From Candidatus Altimarinota bacterium (GTDB lineage Bacteria > Patescibacteriota > Gracilibacteria > BD1-5 > UBA6164): a stretch of DNA of 38,097 bases. The stretch spans positions 262,513 to 300,609 of the forward strand of contig JAAXWG010000002.1 in assembly GCA_013350285.1 (NCBI GenBank), read 5' to 3'. The notes below the pieces were generated by a model. The model was not told where the DNA came from. It saw only the letters and a list, made by a program, of their open reading frames with translations, and made no database searches. A program made the position numbers and the translations under genes. The stretch's first letter is position 1. Every line of letters begins with the position of its first letter. Shown here in pieces: positions 10,984-21,738 of the stretch.

Positions 10984-11012
10984 AAAAAACGAGTTTTTTA
11001 ACTCGTTTTTTA
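10984..11012. terminator. Bidirectional rho-independent terminator between convergent genes
   Basis: Stem AAAAAACGAGTT with its complement, A-rich on one side and T-rich on the other. It lies between the end of pilC (+) and the end of the minus-strand gene at 11015, and can serve both. Confidence 0.85.
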
Positions 11013-11014
11013 AT

Positions 11015-11854
11015 TTAAAATTCACTCAAATCTATTTGAGAAGTTAATGTAAATATTTTATTTATTTTCTTTCATTCTTTATAAACCTCTTTAAAATTTC
11101 AAGATTCTTTTTTAAAAAATTTATATAATATCATTAATTCACTTATATTAATAGAAAGATTGACTATATTAGTATCATCATTTTCTAATTGTTTATTTCA
11201 TCAAAAAGCTATATTTTCCAATTTTATTTTTGACAATCAATTACATTCAAGCTTTGCTCTTTCTTTTATAATATTTTCTTCATCATATGTTCATGGAATA
11301 ATTGAATTTTTAATCCCTTCAATACATAAAATTTCCATTTCATTAAGACTTACTCAAGTATTGGTATCTGTTTTTTTAAAATCAAAATATTTTTCATCTC
11401 CCGTAATTTTTCTTTTTTCTCATTTTCAAAAATAAAGTAATTTAAAAATATCTTTTACTGTTTGCTTATTTTTTTCACTATCCAAAAAATATATATCCAG
11501 ATTCATATCTGAAGCCTCTCAATGCCTTAATCTTTGTCATAAAAATAATAATGGATAACTTTTTACTGAATCAAGATTCGTTTGTAATGTATTACAAATA
11601 TCCTCTTTAGAACTCTTACATTCTATACTAAAATCATTTGGATAAACATATACTTGATAATAATCATATTCTTTCAATTTTTCTTCTTGCCCTTTTTCTA
11701 TACTTATAGAATTTTTCATTTTTATTTCTTCTATTTTACTTTCTACATCATCAATAAATAAAAAATAAAAACTAATAAACACTATAATAACAAAGATTAT
11801 TATCATAGTAAACTTCTTTTTATTAAGAGAATATAATTCAAAAAAATAAAACAT
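11015..11854 (-). CDS. Membrane-anchored protein of unknown function (279 aa)
   Basis: I do not recognise the family. A basic N-terminus (LNKKKF) precedes one transmembrane helix at about residues 16-33 (MIIIFVIIVFISFYFLFI). The remaining 245 residues are polar and form an outer domain with three or four scattered Cys. TGA is read through about nine times, as in YFGNGE-like stretches. It starts 26 bases after the stop of the giant prepilin and is probably co-transcribed with it. That placement and the single N-terminal helix suggest a pilus-associated or pseudopilin-like partner, but no prepilin cleavage motif is visible. Function unknown. Confidence 0.75.
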
Positions 11855-11880
11855 AGCTTTAAAAATATTTTAAATAAATT

Positions 11881-14800
11881 TTACTGTATAATAAATCCAT
11901 CTGAAACAGCTGTAGGAGAAGATATGCTTTCATTATAACTTTGTACTCTCCATTCATAAGTAGTATTGTTGTTCAAACTAAAATTCCTATTTGCTTTTAT
12001 ACAACTTGCATCTGTTACATCAGCAGATACAATACAAGCAGATGTTTGGCTTCCTATATCAATTCTATCAAAAACTATAGATTTATGTGTTTTATTATAA
12101 AGCTGTACAAAATAACCCATTGTTTCAGGAACGGATGAAAAACTTAATCAAACTTTTTTAACTTCTGATTGAGAATCAATATCAGATCCATAATTTACAC
12201 CATCTCTTACCATTGATGGTGGATTAATTCTTGAACTTGCTATTTGGTATACATATCCATCTTCTGCTGAAACTATTATATCTAATAATTTATCATCATT
12301 TGTGTCTCAAAAAATCATTCTTTTTATAGCAGAACCAATATTATAAGCCTTTATTATATTTCAATTTAATCAAATAATATATATATATCCATCTCCTCAT
12401 CAAACAAGTACCTGAATACTTCCATCTTGAATAAAGTCTCCTAAAAGAACATCTGCTGTAGGAAGAGGTATTAAATTATTATTTAAAATTTCTTGAGCAT
12501 TTGCATATTTTCTAGCATTTAAATAATAATTATTAAAATTATTTGTTATATTTGTTCCATTCCAAGATTTAAGAGAAACCTGTCAATCAAGTCATCTAAA
12601 AGCAACATATGTTTTGTTATTAAATCTATGAAATGAAGGAATTCATCAACTTATTCAAAAAGTAGAAATTACATCTCATGGAATATTTACAAGACTTGAA
12701 AGCTGAATTTTATTTGAAGAATTTACTTTCATAACTCCTGCATTATTTGTTCCTCTTATAACCTCTTTTTTTCAATCTCCATCAAAATCAAAAGCTACAA
12801 GAGCTATTTCTTCACTATATGGTGACATCTGATTTCATTCAGTAACAACTCATCAACTTATTGATAATACTCTTGTTGCTCTTGCATCAGTTCAAGGAAT
12901 AAGCTCATCAATACCATCTCCATCAAAATCTTCAGAAACATTAGAATGACTATTTCATCCGTCACAATATCCATTTCAATTTCACCGATCTAAGTCAGGA
13001 ACTATCTGACTTCCATCTACTCAACTTCTTATTGTATAAAAAAGATGATTAGGCCATGTAGCTGTAGAAGTACAATATGACCGAGCTATATCAAATACTC
13101 AATCTCAATTCAAATCTCAAACCCATCATGTAGAATTGTATTTCAAGCTATAACTTCAAGGAGCATTAAATGTATAGGCTTTTCATCATATAAATACCTC
13201 ATTATATCAATCTAAATCCATATCATAAGAAAAAAAGAAATCATTATTTAGCTTAATAGGAGGAGATCAAGGATAAGAACTTCTCGCATCAAACATTCCT
13301 ATTCAGCTTATCATCAATTTATTATACCTAGATTCTCATAATCATAATTTAGATATAACCAAATCTTTTACTTCCCCTCAAGAATAAAAATTATCTGATG
13401 TTATTTTTGTAAAATTATAATTTCCTAAAGATGCTTTCGTTCTATAATAATTAATAGTATTTGTTGTTAGATTATAAGATAGAGCATACATATCATTATT
13501 ATCTTCTGTCAATCCCCATTTTATACAAGAAGGAACTCAACTTGTTGGTCAAAACTGTTTTACAAAAGTTACTCCTGTATCCTCTACTTCATAAAATTTA
13601 AAGTACCCTCCATCCGAAACTACAAATTCTTTCTTTCCATTTCCATTTGTATCATAGGATGCAAGAAACACTCAAGCATTTTTATTTCTTTCTCTTCTTA
13701 TATCATATCCTCCATCAAATAAAGTATTTCCAAAAAAAGAACCTCTCACTTTTAATGAACTTGATGTCAAAAAAGTATTTATTCCATTAAAAGTATAAAA
13801 ATAATACTCTCATCATTTGAGTAATACAACATAATCTTTTATTCCATTGCTATAAATTCCTGCCAGTGTATAACTTGTATCAAAAGCATTATATGCTAGT
13901 TCATAATTAAAAGATTCATTTTCAGTAGATGTTTTTTTATATCAAGAATCTAAAGATCATTTATATTTTAAGAGAAGCCATTTATTAACTAAATCAACAG
14001 GATCTCTTCCATAAGAAAGTATATAAGAATCTTCAGGATTTGTCTGATTTCTAAGAGCTATAGGAATAGAAAAATTTCCATAAGAAGTAAGTCAAGAGGC
14101 TCCTACAACTCTTGGATTTGATAAAGACATATATTGAACCATTACTCAAGAAGTATTGAGTCAAGCAACTCATAAACGAGAAAGTTTATTATTATTTAAT
14201 TCTTCATCAATTCTATAAATATACTCATCATTTCAATCATTATTAATATCATAAAAATACCCTATTCAACTATTCCGTCAATTTCAACTATTTCCTCAAA
14301 CAAATATTTTTCAGAAAGCAGGCATTTTGTATTTGAGGTTTCATGAAAGACTCGGATTTACATCATTAGAATAAAAAGCAAAGGTATGTGATCATTTTGT
14401 TCAAATAACTAATTTTGAAGCTATATTTCCCATAGCCCATTGTTGTGGTTGATATCCATCACTTCATTCATTATAATCTCCATATCATTGAGAAGACCAA
14501 AGTGTTTCCCCTATTACCTTTCCTGATGAGTTAAAGAAACGAAAAGAATTATATTTATTATACCATTGTTTAAAATGATATTCATTTATACCATCTCCAT
14601 TTACATCAAAAACTTTATAATCTATTGTTGGCCATCAAGGTTTTACTGTCTTTACTGGTCAAGATGCAGAATTTGAAATCCGCTCTAAATCTCCATTTGC
14701 TCAATTGATAACTCCAATATACCAATCATTTCATAAAGCAACTATAATTGATTTTACACCATTTCACAAAATATTTTCTATTCACAAAATAGCCCTAATA

Positions 14801-16071
14801 TCTAAAACTTTTGTTTCCCAAATATTTCCTCAAGTAATAGTATCTCATAAATATATTTTTCCCCCATATCAATATATAATATTTTCATTTCCATCTCCAT
14901 TAACATCAAATCCTCCATAATATATCAATGGTGATTTATTTGTAGTAAAAAGTCTCCATTTTACTCAAATAGACTTATTAAGTGCTCCTGACATTCCCAT
15001 ACTATTTCTATGATGATCAGCGGTTCAAACTCACTGTCATCTTGATCATACATCTCAAAAGGGCCACTGTCATACATAATTTGTTTCTCCATTTGGAAGT
15101 AATGCTCAAGTATCAACATCTCAAAAAATAATATCAGAAACTTCATCCCCTCAATCACATTCAATTTCAAGTATGTTTACTACTTTTTTTGTAAGAGCAC
15201 AAGAATATTTTATAAAATCAAGTGTAGGATTATATATATCTGCATATACAAGGGAAAAATCAATATAATCCTCTTGTCATTCTAAGGTTGATTGATTATA
15301 TCTATCACTTAACTTTTTATAAAAACCAAGTCTTGTATCTTGATTTTTTAAATCTTGAAAATTTCAAATAAAAAGTTCATTATCTTCATCTGTAAATACA
15401 GCAAGTCATTCATAAAAATCAAAAACTTTTGATAAATTTGAATTATTTATATTATAAGAACTTGGTAAATTTTGATATCAATTATATGCTAATTTTTTAT
15501 TTCCTATTATATCAAAAAAATCTGTTTCTGATGCATCTGAAGTTATTATACTTGGACTACTTAATATATAATCTTTCCCTCAAGTAGATGTTAATAATGC
15601 TTTTGCATTATAAGTTCCTACAATAGCGGTTCTTAATCAATTTGTTCAAAAGCTTGCATTTAAAAATGAAAAACCTCAATTTTCTACTGCAAAACCTATC
15701 TGATATTCCAATAAATTTGTTAGTACTGAATAAGTATATTCATTTTTTGTAAGAGGATCAAGAGGAACCTCATTTATTCTTCATGCTATTGCTCTTGTTT
15801 GTTCTCAAAAGGTTCATTCTTTCCATATAGTTGCTCAAGTAAATATTATATCTCTAGGATTTGTTGGGAGAGGAAAAAATGATTTTTCTGTTTTAAAAAG
15901 TTCTAAATTTTTTTTTATATTATTTATATCAGAAGTTCTTACTGAATCTCTCGCATTTTTACCATATCATTGAATACTTGTAAAAGCTATAGCTCAAAGA
16001 ATAGTTAAAATAACTATGGTAACTATAAGCTCTACCAAAGTAAATCAAATTTTATCTTTAGAACTTTTCAT
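11881..16071 (-). CDS. Giant prepilin fused to FG-GAP/VCBS-like repeats and a C-terminal Fn3-like domain (1396 aa)
   Basis: Residues 9-32 are a classical prepilin signal: IG|FTLVELIVTIVIL, with the cleavage Gly (codon at 16047-16045) encoded by TGA and Glu at +5. After a pilin-like part (to about residue 280), a long region carries repeated Asp/Gly calcium-type motifs such as FDVNGDGN, DVNGDGINEY, DINNDGNDE and DFDGDGIDE. These are characteristic of FG-GAP/VCBS beta-propeller repeats (integrin-alpha-like adhesins). The last 95 residues (TYEWRVQSYN) resemble a fibronectin type III fold. I checked the frame line by line: it has no TAA or TAG before 11881. ATG 16071 is preceded by AAGGGG at a short distance, the only convincing Shine-Dalgarno in the window. 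Likely a pilus-displayed adhesin; ligand unknown. Confidence 0.87.
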
Positions 16072-16076
16072 TTTAC

Positions 16077-16082
16077 CCCTTA
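16077..16082 (-). promoter_or_regulatory. Shine-Dalgarno-like AAGGGG before the giant prepilin
   Basis: On the minus strand AAGGGG ends five bases before the ATG at 16071. It is notable because nearly all other genes here have only A/T-rich leaders. Confidence 0.55.
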
Positions 16083-16241
16083 AATAAAAAAATATTGATA
16101 TTATATTTTATACCTAGATTAGCTTAGAAAGTAAGTTTCTAATAATTTTTAAAATTGATTATATATATTTTTTTTTTCTAATCAATAAATTAAATCTAAA
16201 ATGTTTCTTTTTTATAAATTATACTAAAAAATCAAAAAAAT

Positions 16242-16803
16242 AAAAGTCTAGCAAACAAACTATAATTTCCTTGATTTTTCCCTACTATTCCTATACAATG
16301 TAACTTGTCTGTTTTTACAGATTTTATATTTATATTCTAATTTTTTTAGAAATGAAAAATTTAAAAAGGTGATTTACATTAGTGGAACTTATCGTAGTTA
16401 TCACTATCCTTGCAATTCTCTGAAGTATTGCTTTTATCTCTCTCCAAGGATACTCTTCTGATGCAAGAAACTCTAAAAGAACAAGTGATCTTGGTTCTTT
16501 AGAAAGTGCTATGAGTACTCAACTTGCTGAAGGGCAAAGCATTCTTTCTTTTGCATCTTGAACTACTGCAAACCAACTTACTACTCCCTCTATAGCAGGA
16601 AGTAATAGTACTACTGCTGATTACAATGCTGGAACTGTTAATTATTCTGCTCTTCCTGTAAAATCTACTGATTTTCAAGATCCAAGTGGAAATGCTTCTT
16701 ATGTAGTAGGAGTAACAACAAGAAAAGATGGAAAACATGAACTTGCTGCAAGTATGGAGCAAGGAGCTGGATCTAAAGTTGCAAAAGTTATTGGTGATTA
16801 TTC
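16242..16803 (+). repeat. Direct repeat copy A: pilin promoter, leader and first 150 codons
   Basis: The stretch from AAAAGTCTAGCAAACAAA through the promoter, leader and pilin codons up to GDYS recurs 937 bases downstream with constant spacing (no indels). Divergence is concentrated in the promoter spacer, and becomes strong after this point in the C-terminal third of the gene. Confidence 0.9.
16271..16299 (+). promoter_or_regulatory. Promoter of pilin gene 1
   Basis: TTGATT (16271-16276), a 17-base spacer and TACAAT (16294-16299). Both hexamers and the spacing are conserved in the second pilin promoter, although the spacer sequence differs, which supports function. The leader contains a TCTGT-TTTT-ACAGA hairpin shared by both genes. 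Confidence 0.8.
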
Positions 16804-17107
16804 CGCAAGAACAAATGCTACTATAGCTATAGGAACTGGTTCTAATCTTAGTGTTGTAACAATAACAAATAATACTGATATCAATAAATTCTTTACTGCT
16901 GATACAGTAATATCAGATGGTACTGGACCAACAGCAAGAACTATCTCAAAAATATCTTCTGACGGTAAAACTATTACTCTTAGTGGTAATGTTCCTACTA
17001 ATGCAACAACTCTAGCTCTTAGTGCTACTGAAAGTGGAGGACTTATTGATGCAGGAGGAACTTCAGCTTGAATAGTTACTGATGGTTGAGTTAATCTTCC
17101 TTACTAA
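16352..17107 (+). CDS. Type IV pilin 1 (251 aa)
   Basis: Leader MKNLKRG, cleavage before FTLVELIVVITILAILGSIAF, then the usual alpha-1 helix and globular domain. This is a textbook major-pilin N-terminus. The cleavage glycine (16370-16372) is TGA. Residues 30-150 (RNSKRTSDL, AGSNSTTADYNAG, VVGVTTRKDGKHE, GDYS) are nearly identical to the next gene. Residues 150-251 differ more, but keep NTDINK-F-ADTV and DGKT-TLSG and end in NLPY. A promoter and terminator of its own suggest a monocistronic, highly expressed gene. It is the polymer subunit candidate for the PilB/PilC/PilT machine. TAA stop. Confidence 0.95.
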
Positions 17108-17124
17108 TTTTTCTATAAAAATTT

Positions 17125-17157
17125 AAAAAATCCAAGTAGTTTTACTTGGATTTTTTT
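17125..17157 (+). terminator. Rho-independent terminator of pilin 1
   Basis: Stem AAATCCAAGTA with its complement TACTTGGATTT followed by eight T, 18 bases after the stop. Confidence 0.9.
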
Positions 17158-17178
17158 TAACTAAAAAAATAAATAATA

Positions 17179-17740
17179 AAAAGTCTAGCAAACAAATTAT
17201 AATTTCCTTGATTTTTTTGATTAGTTCGTGTACAATGCGGCCTATCTGTTTTTACAGATTTTATATTTATATTCTAATTTTTTTAGAAATGAAAAATTTG
17301 AAAAGATGATTTACATTAGTGGAACTTATCGTGGTTATCACTATTCTTGCAATTCTCTGAAGTATTGCTTTTATCTCTCTCCAAGGATATTCTTCTGATG
17401 CAAGAAACTCTAAAAGAACCAGTGATCTTGGTTCTATAGAAAGTGCTATAAGTACTCAACTTGCTGAAGGACAAGCTATTCTTTCTTTTGTTTCTTGATC
17501 TGCTGTAAACCAACTTACTACTCCCTCTATAGCAGGAAGTAATAGTACTACTGCTGATTACAATGCTGGAACTGTTAATTATTCTGCTCTTCCTGTAAAA
17601 TCTACTGATTTTCAAGATCCAAGTGGAAATGCTTCTTATGTAATGTGAGTAACAACTAGAAAAAATGGAAAACATGAACTTGCTGCAAGTATGGAGCAAG
17701 GAGCTGGATCTAAAGTTGCAAAAGTTATTGGTGATTATTC
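17179..17740 (+). repeat. Direct repeat copy B: pilin promoter, leader and first 150 codons
   Basis: Second copy of the 16242-16803 unit at an exact offset of 937 bases. At one glycine codon copy A has GGA and copy B TGA (VVGVTT/VMGVTT), a direct synonymous exchange under code 25. Confidence 0.9.
17208..17236 (+). promoter_or_regulatory. Promoter of pilin gene 2
   Basis: TTGATT (17208-17213), 17-base spacer, TACAAT (17231-17236). It is followed by the shared leader with the hairpin ATCTGT-TTTT-ACAGAT. Confidence 0.8.
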
Positions 17741-18050
17741 ACAAAGAACAGTGGCTGCAGCTACCGTTGCTGTAACATTAGGAGATGCTACTCTTAAAAC
17801 TGTTAATGTTACAAGTAATACTGATATAAATAAACTTTTCCCAGCGGATACTGTTACATTAAATGCTAACACATACACTATTGCAAAAATAAGCACTGAT
17901 GGTAAGACTCTTACTCTTAGTGGTTCTGTAGCTCCTGCTTCTGGTAATGTTGCTCTTTCTGTTCAAGAGATTGGAGGACTTATTGATGAAAAAGCTTCTG
18001 GTGGTGGTACTACTCCAGTTACTGATGGTGGTACAAACCTTCCTTACTAG
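17289..18050 (+). CDS. Type IV pilin 2 (253 aa)
   Basis: Near-duplicate of pilin 1: leader MKNLKRG, TGA-encoded cleavage Gly at 17307-17309, FTLVELIVVITILAILGSIAF, and almost identical residues to about 150. The C-terminal domain has diverged (NTDINKLFPADTV, STDGKTLTLSG, a GGGTTPVTDGG linker, NLPY end). Stop is TAG. Its own promoter and a terminator flank it. The two genes could encode alternative major subunits or a major and a minor pilin; sequence alone does not decide. Confidence 0.95.
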
Positions 18051-18063
18051 GATTAATCTTTAT

Positions 18064-18097
18064 AAAAAAACTCAAACTTTCGTTTGAGTTTTTTTTG
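18064..18097. terminator. Bidirectional terminator between pilin 2 and pilT
   Basis: Stem AAAAAAACTCAAAC with complement GTTTGAGTTTTTTT around a TTTC loop. It lies between the convergent pilin 2 (+) and pilT (-) genes. Confidence 0.88.
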
Positions 18098-18168
18098 TGT
18101 TATTTTATATTTATAAAAGTACTTTTTTTGACTTTTGATAAATGATTTATTTGTTTTGTAAAAATTCT

Positions 18169-19248
18169 TTAAATAGAATCTTTTATAAATTTATGATTAT
18201 TGGCATATTTATATCCTTCCTCTTCGGTGATAAATCCTTGTTTTATATATCTTACTATATCTGTTTCTAGAAGTTGCATTCCTTCTCTTGATGACATCTG
18301 TAATACCGAAGGAATTTGATGAAGATCATTTTCTCTTATGAGGTTTGCTATTGCTCCATTTTTTATAAGAATTTCTTTTGCCATCATTACTCCTGTTCCA
18401 TCTCTTGTTACAAGAAGTCTTTGAGAAAATACAGCAACTAAAGCATCAGATAGCTGTAATCTTATTTGATTTTGCTCAGCTGCATCAAATGTATCCACTA
18501 TTCTTGATATCGTTTGTATAGCACTTCTCGTATGGAGAGTAGAAAGCACAAGATGTCCTGTCTCTGCAAGAGTCATCGCCATTTCCATCTCTTTTTTTGT
18601 TCTCATTTCTCAAAAAAGTATAACTTGTGGATTTTGTCTCATTGCTCCAGCAAGAGCTATCTCATAATTTGGAACATCTTTTCCTACTTCTTTTTGTTCT
18701 ATGATAGATTCTTTGTGCTCATGAAGATATTCTACTGGATCTTCTATCGTAATAATATGTTTTCTATAATTTTCATTGATATAGTTTACCATAGCGGCTA
18801 GTGTCGTACTTTTTCCTGATCCTGTCGGTCCAGTAACAAGAATAAGTCCTTGTCAAAATTTTGTTACCTCTTTGTATATATCAGTAAGTCAAAGCTCTTC
18901 AAGATTTGGAATATAAGCATTAAGAAGTCTTAATACAACCATATAATTCGCCATCTGGAAAGAAATATTACACCTAAACCTTCTATCTCAAAAAGAAAAG
19001 GCAAAATCAAGATTTTGTTCTTTAAGAAGAAAATTATGTTGATTTTGTGTCATAAGAGATTCTGCAAATTCTAAAGTATCTTGGGGATTTAGTTTTTCGA
19101 TTCCTTCATCTACACTTACAATTTGTCCTCCTATCTTTATTGATGGAAAAGTTCAAACAGTGATATACATATCGCTTCCTTCAGAATCTATCATTACTTG
19201 TAAAAGTTGATCTCTTATAACATGTTCAGGTCTTATTGCATCTTTCAT
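18169..19248 (-). CDS. pilT: Twitching motility/retraction ATPase PilT (359 aa)
   Basis: GspE-superfamily motor of the PilT branch. Walker [10 protein letters not shown] is at about residues 140-148, here with glycines as GGA rather than TGA. The Asp box follows ([10 protein letters not shown]), then Walker [15 protein letters not shown] and the His box [14 protein letters not shown]. The C-terminus contains the PilT hallmark around AIANLIRE and a QMSSREGMQ-like stretch. It lacks the Cys-x2-Cys knuckle seen in PilB. The length is close to the usual 345-370. It drives pilus depolymerisation and retraction. It faces the pilin genes and has only about five TGA codons, fewer than its neighbours. 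Confidence 0.96.
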
Positions 19249-19252
19249 AATA

Positions 19253-19297
19253 AAAAAAATGGTTAAATATATTGTCTTTCTTATTTAACCATTTTTT
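19253..19297 (-). terminator. Terminator of the sorting-signal protein gene
   Basis: Stem AAATGGTTAAAT with complement ATTTAACCATTT, flanked by A/T runs. It lies between the TAG at 19316 and the start of pilT. Confidence 0.8.
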
Positions 19298-19315
19298 GTT
19301 ATTTTTTGCAATTAA

Positions 19316-20179
19316 CTAAGCAGTTTTTGCTTTTTTTCTCCTTGAATAAGTGAAGAATGTATTTATAATTAAAGTTCCAAGAATAAGTACCCAAGTTTCA
19401 GCTCAAGTATCAGGAGTATGAGGAGTATTCATAGCAACTTCTTTTAAATTTCATTTTTCTTCTTCTTTTGCTGAATTTAATCATTCTTCTACAATTGCTC
19501 ATGATTCAGACAAAAGTTGTAGTGCTTCTTCACTTATTTCTTGAGTTTCAAAATCAAATATTCCATCATTAAAAGAAAGTTCTTTTCCAAATACATCTTT
19601 AAGTGAAATAAGCATTATTATATATTCTGAATCAGATGTAAAACTATTTTTTGTATTCAAAGTTATATCTGTTTTATACTTAGAAATACCTTCTATTCAA
19701 ACTCAAGATAATACTTTATATTCAAATTCTTCTCAAATTAATCATATTTTATAATAGATATCTATTTCTGTACTATCTTTTACAACAAGCTTATCAATAG
19801 TTGGATTTTCACTATCTGTATTGATAAATTCTGCTCCTTTTATATTTTTTCCAAGAGCAAAATCCATATTTCCTTCTGCTCCAAAAACAGAAAGTATACT
19901 ATAATTTGTATCAGGAGTAAGCTCCTCTGAGAGAGTAATATTGATAATATTCTCTGCCACTGGGCTTTTTTCTACCTTTTGGATACTCAGATCTTTTAGT
20001 ACCTTAATATCTCCTTCTAAAGTATCATCAGCTAAATCTATAGTTCAAGTAAGAGTCATTTTAAGAGAATTTGGAGACATAACTGTTACTTTTTCTATAT
20101 TTGCTGTGTCTGCTCAAAATGCAGTGATTGCAAGCATTGACAATATGCTAATGCAAAATATTTTTGTTTTTGTTTTCAT
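19316..20179 (-). CDS. Secreted surface protein with LPXTG-like C-terminal sorting signal (287 aa)
   Basis: Residues 1-22 form a signal peptide (KTKTKIF, a hydrophobic core, ITAFGADTA cleavage area). Residues 25-230 look like one or two Ig-like beta domains (VTVMSPNSLKMTLTG; LSEELTPDTNYSILS), similar in flavour to bacterial SbsA-type Ig domains. A Glu-rich linker leads to TPDTGAETW, a hydrophobic helix (VLILGTLIINTFF) and the basic tail SRRKKAK. This is the three-part layout of a sortase substrate, with the motif Gly encoded by TGA. No sortase gene lies in the window. Stop is TAG. Probably attached to the cell surface; partner unknown. Confidence 0.85.
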
Positions 20180-20339
20180 AATTGTTGGATTAAAAACTAA
20201 TGAAACAATTATATTAAATCATAGTTTTAAAATTATGTCAAATATTTTATAATATTTTTTTGTAATTTGTAAATATTTTTATTTCTAGGCATTAAAAAGA
20301 CATCAAAAAAATTTTTTAAGATATTAAAAGAAAATTTTA

Positions 20340-20365
20340 TATAAAAAAATTTGTATTTTTTTATA
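20340..20365 (-). terminator. Weak A/T hairpin after the exchanger gene
   Basis: Ten-base perfect inverted repeat (TATAAAAAAA and complement) made of A and T only, just past the TAG at 20379. It may end the nusA run, but base composition makes chance formation likely. Confidence 0.35.
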
Positions 20366-20378
20366 AATTTTTAAAAAA

Positions 20379-21347
20379 CTATATTGCGAGAACTTGATTA
20401 TATATGAGATAAGACATATAACTCATATAAAGAAATAAAAATATACTCCCCTCTAAACGACCAAGTATTTCTCTTTGTCCTACAAAAAGAAGAAATATAA
20501 GAAGAAGAAAAGTAATAAGTATCATAAAAAGTACATCAAAAATACTTCCGCTCTCAACAGAAAGTGGATAAATAATAGAAGTAATTCCTAAAATAAAAAG
20601 AGTATTAAAAATATTTGAACCTATAATATTTCCTATTGCTATATCACTATTTTTTTTCTTACTCGCAATAATAGAAGTCATAAGCTCTGGGAGACTTGTT
20701 CAAACAGCAACAATAGTAAGCCCTATAAATGTCTCTGAAACTCAAAAAGAAAGAGCTATAGCTCTTGCTGATCGTACAAGAAGTTCGGCTCAAAGAGCAA
20801 GTCCTATTATTCCTCCAATAATATATATCATAGATTTTACGATAGACATTTCATTTACTTTTTCTGAAAAAAATTGTGTTTCCTGTTTTGAAATTCCAAA
20901 AGTATAAACAAAAAATATGAGAAAAAAAAGTAATAAAACAAGTCCATCTCATCTTGTTAATATATTTTCTTTTGCTTGAGAAAAAAAACTATCAAATATG
21001 AGAAAAAATAAGGCAAATGAAGAAAGTAAAGTGAAGGGTATTTCTTTATAAACAGTAGAAGTTTTTGCTTTGAGTGGATAAATAAATCCTGAAATTCATA
21101 AAATAAGAAGTATATTTGCAATATTTGAACCAAGTATATTTCCAAGAGCAATTCCTGTTTCTCACTTCATAGCAGAAAATACATTAACAAAAAGCTCTGG
21201 TGCAGAAGTTCAAAAAGCAACAATAGTGAGCCCTATTACAAGCTCTGATATTCCAAATTTTTTTGCAAAACTAGAAGCCCCATCAACAAGAAAATCAGCT
21301 GATTTTATTAATATTAAAAATCAGAAAACAAGAAAAATATAGCTCAT
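20379..21347 (-). CDS. CaCA-family Na+/Ca2+ exchanger-like membrane protein (322 aa)
   Basis: Two inverted alpha-repeats are visible: VIGLTIVAFGTSAPELFVNV with ALGNILGSNIANILLILG, and FIGLTIVAVGTSLPELMTSI with AIGNIIGSNIFNTLFILG. These carry the Glu and Asn/Ser ion-binding residues of the YrbG/NCX-type calcium/cation antiporters. About ten hydrophobic helices are present and the length is typical (about 320). The glycine of both GTS motifs is TGA. It follows ruvX by three bases and is probably translated from the same mRNA. Cation specificity cannot be read from sequence. Stop TAG. Confidence 0.92.
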
Positions 21348-21350
21348 AAA

Positions 21351-21737
21351 TTATTTTTTTAAATGTAAGTAAGATTCTAATATCAAAAATGCAGCTATAT
21401 CATCTTTGTATTTTTCCTTTATTCATAATTCTTTTTGTATATTTTCTGCTTCAAAACTTGTAAATCTCTCATCAAATCCAATAATTTTAATTTCTGAAAA
21501 TATATTTTTTAATTTTTTTATAAATTTTTGAGTTTTTTCTAATTGTTTTGTATCTGTATTATATAAATCGTATGGTAAGCCAACAATAATTATTTTTGTA
21601 TTTTTTTCTTGAATAATCTTTTTTAATTCTTGTATTATCTTTGTTCTTTCTACGATTTTTAGAGGGAGAGAAATTCATTCTCGTGAAAAGGCTATCCCAA
21701 CCCTTTTATCTCATAAATCCAAAGCAAGATATGACAT
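21351..21737 (-). CDS. ruvX: Putative pre-16S rRNA nuclease / Holliday junction resolvase YqgF (128 aa)
   Basis: RNase H-like fold protein of the YqgF/RuvX family. It starts with the metal-binding motif LALDLGDKRVGIA. VGLPYDL follows in the middle, then DERFTSFEA, and the C-terminal Asp pair motif DDIAAFLILESYL. Length is standard. The Gly in DLGDKR is TGA. The start codon lies one base after the L9 stop. Family members process the 5' end of 16S rRNA; the resolvase role is the older name. Confidence 0.93.
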
Positions 21738-21738
21738 T

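Noticed and set aside
16242-17740. Insertion sequence or transposon flanked by direct repeats
   Set aside because: The repeated unit is a pilin promoter plus coding sequence; there is no transposase, no terminal inverted repeats and no target duplication.
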